NCBI GenBank assembly: GCA_016191555.1
Contig: JACPVX010000025.1
Span: forward strand, 16,616 to 80,615
Reading direction: 5' to 3'
DNA: 64,000 nt
Source of the DNA: Bacteroidota bacterium
GTDB lineage: Bacteria > Bacteroidota > Bacteroidia > Cytophagales > Cyclobacteriaceae
Shown here: piece after piece, positions 59,917 through 64,000 of the stretch
Layout: each line of letters starts with the position of its first letter
How positions within the stretch are numbered: the first letter of the stretch is position 1
Program-made: the position numbers and the translations under genes
Notes under the pieces: model-generated
Database searches by the model: none
What the model was told of the DNA's origin: nothing
The model's input: only the letters and a program-made list of their open reading frames with translations

Positions 59917-61200
59917 TTATTTCTCCTTCGATTTCTTTTTCTTCTTTTTCTTTCCGGACGAATCGACTTTGCCTTGAAGTAATTTGATTTCTTCTCGGGC
60001 AGCCTTTAATTGAAGTGCTGTTAACTTTTGGCGAAGTTCTAATTTTTTAAAATTACTTTCAAGTTCACCACGATTCGTTAAATCTATTTTTTTCTTTAAT
60101 GCAATGATTCGATGATAAGATTGATTAACTCGTTCGGCAGAGATTTCTCCGCTGGCTACTGCATTTTTAATAACTGAAAAAATTCGCTGCGGACTTACCT
60201 TTTGGCTACCCGGCACATTGTTCGCAAAACATAAAATGTCTACTCCAGCCAGAATAGCCATTTTAATGGATTCATCCAGACCATATTGTTTTGAAATGGC
60301 TTCCATCTGCATATCGTCTGAGAAAACTACACCTTGATAGCCTAGCTTTTTGCGCAGCATGCCATCCAACATATCTACCGACAAAGTGCCTGGCTTGCCC
60401 GACTTATCTAATTCTTTATTTACAATGTGGCAACTCATCACGCCATCTACTAAACCGGAATCGAGTAGAGTCTGATACGGTTTTATCTCGCGGGGTGTCC
60501 ATGATTTCGTAACATCAGCAATGCCAAAGTGCGAATCGGTAGTGGAGCTGCCATGACCAGGAAAATGCTTCAACACCGTTACCACGCCATACTTGCGATG
60601 TTGCTTGATAAATTCTCCCGCCATCAAGGCTACAGTATCTTCGTTGGGTGAATAAGATCGCTCGGATTTCACAATAACGGGGTTAGTAGGCTCAACCGCT
60701 ACATCTACACAAGGCGCAAAGTTTACGTTGAAGCCCAAACCGGAAAGTGTAGCGGCCGTTGCCTCGCCATAAAAACGGGCAGAGTCCAGCGACTTGGATT
60801 TGCCTGTAGCACGCGCTGTAATGGATTTTGTAAAACCATATTTCTCTTTCAAGCGATTTACTTTGCCACCTTCCTGATCGATGGAAACGAAAATTGGATA
60901 TGGTGCGGCTTCCTGGTAAGTCCAAATAATTTTTTTCAAATCCGCGAAAGCGCTGGATTTTTTTGGAATATTTTTTTCAAACAAAATAATCGAACCGATA
61001 TTTCCTTTCCGCACTTCTTCCAGCACGGTAGTGTCGATTTGTGCATACGGAATCCCCATCAAAATCATTTGCCCGATTTTAACATCAAGGCTGTCGCGGG
61101 TTTGGGCTGATATCGAAAGGTTTGGTAGCATCATCATCCAAACGACTCCAGATAATATCAAGCTTCTTTTCAATCTGCATTCCATAAAACTAAATTTCAT
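59917..61200 (-). CDS. nagZ: Glycoside hydrolase family 3 beta-N-acetylglucosaminidase with coiled-coil lysine tail
   Basis: 427 residues from the ATG at 61200, where a further ATG 15 bases on would give a cleaner signal peptide (LKRSLILSGVVWMMMLPNLS with cleavage near ISAQ). The catalytic domain is NagZ-type: LKHFPGHGSSTTDSHFGIAD supplies the Asp-His dyad that acts as acid/base in this branch, and VVFSDDMQMEAISKQYG holds the Asp nucleophile. It removes N-acetylglucosamine from peptidoglycan fragments. Unlike many Bacteroidota homologs it has no C-terminal beta-lactamase domain. Instead about 60 residues of coiled coil end in KKKKKKKSKEK. The gene follows the PBP4 gene by 4 bases. Confidence 0.87.
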   Translation of the reverse strand: MKFSFMECRLKRSLILSGVVWMMMLPNLSISAQTRDSLDVKIGQMILMGIPYAQIDTTVLEEVRKGNIGSIILFEKNIPKKSSAFADLKKIIWTYQEAAPYPIFVSIDQEGGKVNRLKEKYGFTKSITARATGKSKSLDSARFYGEATAATLSGLGFNVNFAPCVDVAVEPTNPVIVKSERSYSPNEDTVALMAGEFIKQHRKYGVVTVLKHFPGHGSSTTDSHFGIADVTKSWTPREIKPYQTLLDSGLVDGVMSCHIVNKELDKSGKPGTLSVDMLDGMLRKKLGYQGVVFSDDMQMEAISKQYGLDESIKMAILAGVDILCFANNVPGSQKVSPQRIFSVIKNAVASGEISAERVNQSYHRIIALKKKIDLTNRGELESNFKKLELRQKLTALQLKAAREEIKLLQGKVDSSGKKKKKKKSKEK

Positions 61201-61204
61201 AATG

Positions 61205-62488
61205 CTAATACTTCTCATAAGTACTCTTAAGTATGGTTTCCATCTGCTTGCGCAATTCGCTAGTAGATGCCACATAATTGTTACTCATCATGCTAAAGAT
61301 GAGCGTCTTTCCTTTTTTCGTTTTAATGAAACCACTCAGGCAATGGTTGTTACTGAGCGTTCCGGTTTTTGCGTAAATGTAAGGCACTTCTGCTTTGTAC
61401 CAATTTTTTATAGTGCCACTTTTTCCGCCAACCGCCAGTAGTTTGAATAATCGATCGGAAGGAATGGTGTTGTAAATTTTATTCCAGACATGCACGATGC
61501 TGCGCGGTGTAAACAAATTGAATCGCGATAATCCGGAGCCATCCACCCATTGAGGGGCATCGGGTAAATCGGCCAATAGCTTCTTAGTAGAATATCGGAT
61601 AGCAATTTCTGGTTGCAAGGTATCGCTTACAACGGCAGCGCATTGTAATAGCAATTGCTCTGCAATGTGGTTATCACTTTCTACCATCATCACCTTCAGC
61701 AGGCTATCAAGCGGTGTACTGCGAAGGGTCTGTGCATCTTTCGGCAGGGGCATCACAATTATTTCTACAGATTTTTTTAGCGTATCACGAAGAAGGGAAG
61801 CGGTGAGTGCCGGTGAAAAATGAATGGGCACACTCCATCGGCTGCGATTTTTCTTGCCAGGAAAATGGCGAAGCGTATTTGCATCGATGTCGCGCGTTAC
61901 CTCTTCCGTCTGGTGAATAGCAGTCTCTTCGAGGATGTAGGCTTGAAAAAAAGACGGTGTGGCAACCAACTTTCGCGAATTATTTTTTTGAATGACGATT
62001 AAGTTACCATACATCGAAAAAGCCGATCGCTCAGGAGAATAGCCAAAAGGATAATCATCACACGACCACCCTGCGCCCAAGGCTGTCGTTTGAAAATGAC
62101 TTTGTGATAAATATATTTTTCTTGGATTATTCTTGAGAAATGAAAAGGCCCGATCGTTGGTAGATACTTCCCGATTCAGGAAAGAAGGATCGCCCATGCC
62201 CCATATCAGCAGAGAATCATTTACTGATTTATATTTAAAAGCAATGGCCGAATCGCCTAGGAGTTTTAGACTGGTGTAGAAAGTAAAAATTTTAGTGTTC
62301 GATGCCGGTGTAAAATATTTTTGGTCGTTGTAGGCAATGAGTGTCTTGTTTTGGCTGGGATCAAATAAAACAAAGCCAGTGTGATCACTGAATGTCGTTT
62401 CAGTCAGTTGAATTTGTTTTATAATGTGTGTCTTCGGTGAGCAACCGATCAGAAGGCTAACGAAGCCAATCCAAAAACCAAACCGCAT
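61205..62488 (-). CDS. D-alanyl-D-alanine carboxypeptidase/endopeptidase, PBP4 type (family S13)
   Basis: 427 residues with a lipoprotein-like signal (FVSLLIGC, Cys16). The active-site motifs of class C penicillin-binding proteins are present: S63-x-x-K66 in TPASNTKIFTF, SxN in MVESDNHIAEQLLLQC, and KTG in YAKTGTLSNNHCLSGF. It trims the terminal D-alanine of peptidoglycan stems or cuts cross-bridges in the periplasm. The spacing between SxxK and SxN is wide enough for the PBP4 insertion domain. Its ATG overlaps the stop of the DinB gene by one base, and nagZ follows it by 4 bases, so cell-wall enzymes are grouped. Confidence 0.91.
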   Translation of the reverse strand: MRFGFWIGFVSLLIGCSPKTHIIKQIQLTETTFSDHTGFVLFDPSQNKTLIAYNDQKYFTPASNTKIFTFYTSLKLLGDSAIAFKYKSVNDSLLIWGMGDPSFLNREVSTNDRAFSFLKNNPRKIYLSQSHFQTTALGAGWSCDDYPFGYSPERSAFSMYGNLIVIQKNNSRKLVATPSFFQAYILEETAIHQTEEVTRDIDANTLRHFPGKKNRSRWSVPIHFSPALTASLLRDTLKKSVEIIVMPLPKDAQTLRSTPLDSLLKVMMVESDNHIAEQLLLQCAAVVSDTLQPEIAIRYSTKKLLADLPDAPQWVDGSGLSRFNLFTPRSIVHVWNKIYNTIPSDRLFKLLAVGGKSGTIKNWYKAEVPYIYAKTGTLSNNHCLSGFIKTKKGKTLIFSMMSNNYVASTSELRKQMETILKSTYEKY

Positions 62489-63006
62489 TACTTTTTGTCG
62501 GAAAGGTAACGTTCCACTAACACATGTCGGTGATGCGTTTCGTGGCCAGCAATAATAAAGCCCAGGCCGATCACAGACAGTTCGTTTTTGTTGGCGAGTC
62601 CTTTACGCGTCAGCATTTCAGGAGTAAAGCCTTCAAACAAATCGATGGTGGAGGCACGAAGACGTGCCATTTCATCCGCAATTTTTTTTAAGCTTCGGCC
62701 TTCCGCATTGGCTTGGGGTGCGTAGTCGTTTTCTTCAAATCCCGCTAACGGAGTTTTGTCGTTGCGAGCAAAGCGCAGGGCCCGGTAGGCAAAAATTCGC
62801 TCCGCATCAATCATGTGGCACAGCAACTCTCTGATTGTCCACTTACCATCAGCGTAGCGGTAATCCGCCTTCGATTCAGGGATGCCATGCGCAATTTCCG
62901 ACATCCGATTTCCGGATATCCGCAGCGCCATAATCAAGTCCGTTTCTTCTACTTGCTTGATGTAGTTTTTGTAAAAATGGGGGATGCTCTCGAGATTTAA
63001 TAGCAT
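62488..63006 (-). CDS. DinB family metal-binding protein
   Basis: 172 residues, a four-helix bundle of the DinB/YfiT type. The conserved His positions are seen in IRELLCHMIDAERIFAYRAL and AGHETHHRHVLVERYL, a typical triple-His site for a divalent metal. Relatives include thiol transferases (bacillithiol and mycothiol dependent) and hydrolases; the acceptor and function of this one are unknown. It starts 11 bases after the upstream lipoprotein and overlaps the PBP4 gene by one base, which puts it in the same transcript. Confidence 0.88.
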   Translation of the reverse strand: MLLNLESIPHFYKNYIKQVEETDLIMALRISGNRMSEIAHGIPESKADYRYADGKWTIRELLCHMIDAERIFAYRALRFARNDKTPLAGFEENDYAPQANAEGRSLKKIADEMARLRASTIDLFEGFTPEMLTRKGLANKNELSVIGLGFIIAGHETHHRHVLVERYLSDKK

Positions 63007-63017
63007 TGGCCAGTAGT

Positions 63018-63773
63018 TTAGAATTCCGTAAATAGCTTGTCGGGAAGAGATTCGCTTACTTTTACATTTTTTGGCCCACCATTGTCAGAGCGATCTGCGG
63101 AAAGCAGCACATTGCCGTACTTTTGATAATTATCCCATGGGCGAATGAACATCGCAGTATCTTTCTTCGCATCGTTGAAGTAAGCCCAATGTTTAATCAT
63201 CTTATCTTTAATGCCTACATACAATTTGTATTTGTTTTCAGGGGTATTCCCAACATTGGAGAAAGTGAGTTGTAGCATGTTGTAGCGATCGTTTTTCAAC
63301 GTGTCTTCGCCAAGATATTTCAAAGTAACACCTGAATCTTTTAGTTTAAATGGCATCGTTAGCCAATACGAATCGTTGATCCAAATACCTTTGGCGCGTT
63401 CCAAAAGTTTTTTTACAGTATCTGCTTCGGTTAACTCAACCCCGTGAAGTTTCACACGCCCTTCGCCAGTATTGATATTCACCAGATAAACCGAACTGTC
63501 ACTAGGTGATTCAATTCGAACGCGGCCCGTGTGCTTATCCCAGGTAAGGTCTCTTCTGCCAAAGAAATTCCACGAGATGAATCGCGTTTTGTCCCAATTT
63601 TCGCGCCCGCCCATGGCAGCCATAATACTGTCGGCCAATTGAATGGCAGCCGGATCTGAATTTACAGAGTCAAAACCGGGTGCAGCGGGGTTTAGCTCAC
63701 CCAGTGTTTTTTCTTTCGGAGTGCAAGCGAATACCAATGCCAGCACAACAACGAGATAGGAAAGTAATTTCAT
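63018..63773 (-). CDS. Lipoprotein, LolA-like beta-sheet type
   Basis: 251 residues with a lipobox (ALVFAC, Cys17). The mature chain begins DSIMAAMGGRENWDKTRFIS and continues FFGRRDLTWDKHTGRVRIES and LQLTFSNVGNTPENKYKLYV, an alternating beta pattern seen in a Bacteroidota family that resembles the LolA/LolB half-barrel. The AMGGRxNWxKTRF opening is characteristic. No specific role is known. It is first in the minus-strand run that reaches to hutF. Confidence 0.75.
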   Translation of the reverse strand: MKLLSYLVVVLALVFACTPKEKTLGELNPAAPGFDSVNSDPAAIQLADSIMAAMGGRENWDKTRFISWNFFGRRDLTWDKHTGRVRIESPSDSSVYLVNINTGEGRVKLHGVELTEADTVKKLLERAKGIWINDSYWLTMPFKLKDSGVTLKYLGEDTLKNDRYNMLQLTFSNVGNTPENKYKLYVGIKDKMIKHWAYFNDAKKDTAMFIRPWDNYQKYGNVLLSADRSDNGGPKNVKVSESLPDKLFTEF

Positions 63774-63893
63774 AAGCGGTTTGGTTTAGTTTAGTGGAGG
63801 AAAACAGGCCAACTACAATGGGTGAAGGTAAACAAAATATGTTTTCAATGGGCAAATGACGAAAGGTTTTAACTTGCAGGATAAAATGAGCTT

Positions 63894-64000
63894 ATGATTA
63901 AGAGTTTTCAGCCCATGGTAATCGCCCTCTTGTGTCTGATGGCGAATCAGGTGATTGCACAAAAGGAGCGTGATAGCTATCAGCCAGTCGAACCCATTGT
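63894..64000 (+). CDS. Secreted protein, N-terminal fragment cut by the window edge
   Basis: 35 complete codons are visible from the ATG at 63894: MIKSFQPMVIALLCLMANQV, then IAQKERDSYQPVEPI. This is a signal peptide with cleavage after VIAQ, followed by a polar start of the mature chain. The rest is outside the window, so no family can be named. It is divergent from the lipoprotein at 63018, with 120 bases between the two starts in which I see no clear promoter. Confidence 0.65.
   Translation, partial: MIKSFQPMVIALLCLMANQVIAQKERDSYQPVEPI

Overview
The window is a stretch of Bacteroidota chromosome, most likely from the order Cytophagales. Four things point there: outer-membrane and type IX secretion (T9SS) style genes, promoter boxes of the form TAnnTTTG directly upstream of several starts, PadR-linked MacB-type permeases, and the gene order nadK - PorG-like (DUF6089) - uppS - bamA - ompH - ompH. 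The placement within the phylum is inferred from gene content. I saw no rRNA, tRNA, CRISPR array, transposase or phage gene.

Layout. 1-13471: four large MacB/FtsX-type ABC permeases, two of them with a cytoplasmic prefix domain and each of those preceded by its own PadR repressor. An XRE regulator, a CPBP membrane protease and a SIMPL protein lie between them. No ABC ATPase is present. 13475-18521: a 2OG-Fe(II) oxygenase, a LEA-like lipoprotein, a histidine kinase facing a lone receiver protein, a secreted YHS protein, an outer-membrane barrel and PdxJ. 18640-28457: a housekeeping and envelope block (YqeY, CvpA, alpha/beta hydrolase, CBS protein, NAD kinase, two tandem PorG-like proteins, UppS, BamA, two Skp/OmpH chaperones) ending in a strong hairpin terminator. 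28508-32537: hydantoinase/oxoprolinase B and A subunits and a lipoprotein on the minus strand. 32653-34528: prfA, then an unusual nested-repeat intergenic element, then an LPP20-like lipoprotein. 34682-37988: a RelE/ParE-type toxin-antitoxin pair, then a small biosynthetic locus with a type III polyketide synthase, a methyltransferase and a divergent UbiA prenyltransferase. 38074-48477: one 3467-residue secreted protein made of eight modules with a T9SS-type C-terminal domain. 48545-57016: two tandem BNR/sortilin-like propeller proteins and a TPR-propeller-CRD-OmpA protein. 57052-63773: HutF, HutG, two small membrane coiled-coil proteins, NagZ, PBP4, DinB and a lipoprotein. The window ends inside a new secreted protein gene.

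How the parts fit. BamA, the two Skp-like chaperones and the PorG-like proteins concern building the outer membrane and, by family, the T9SS. The giant modular protein is a likely T9SS cargo, and the 673-residue OmpA-family protein has the domain order described for PorE. PBP4 and NagZ act on peptidoglycan. HutF and HutG form the last two steps of the five-step histidine degradation route. The sequences most worth testing are the type III PKS/UbiA locus, the modular giant, the paired inverted repeat in front of the second PadR gene, the nested repeat after prfA, and the three consecutive lysine-tailed coiled-coil proteins around NagZ.
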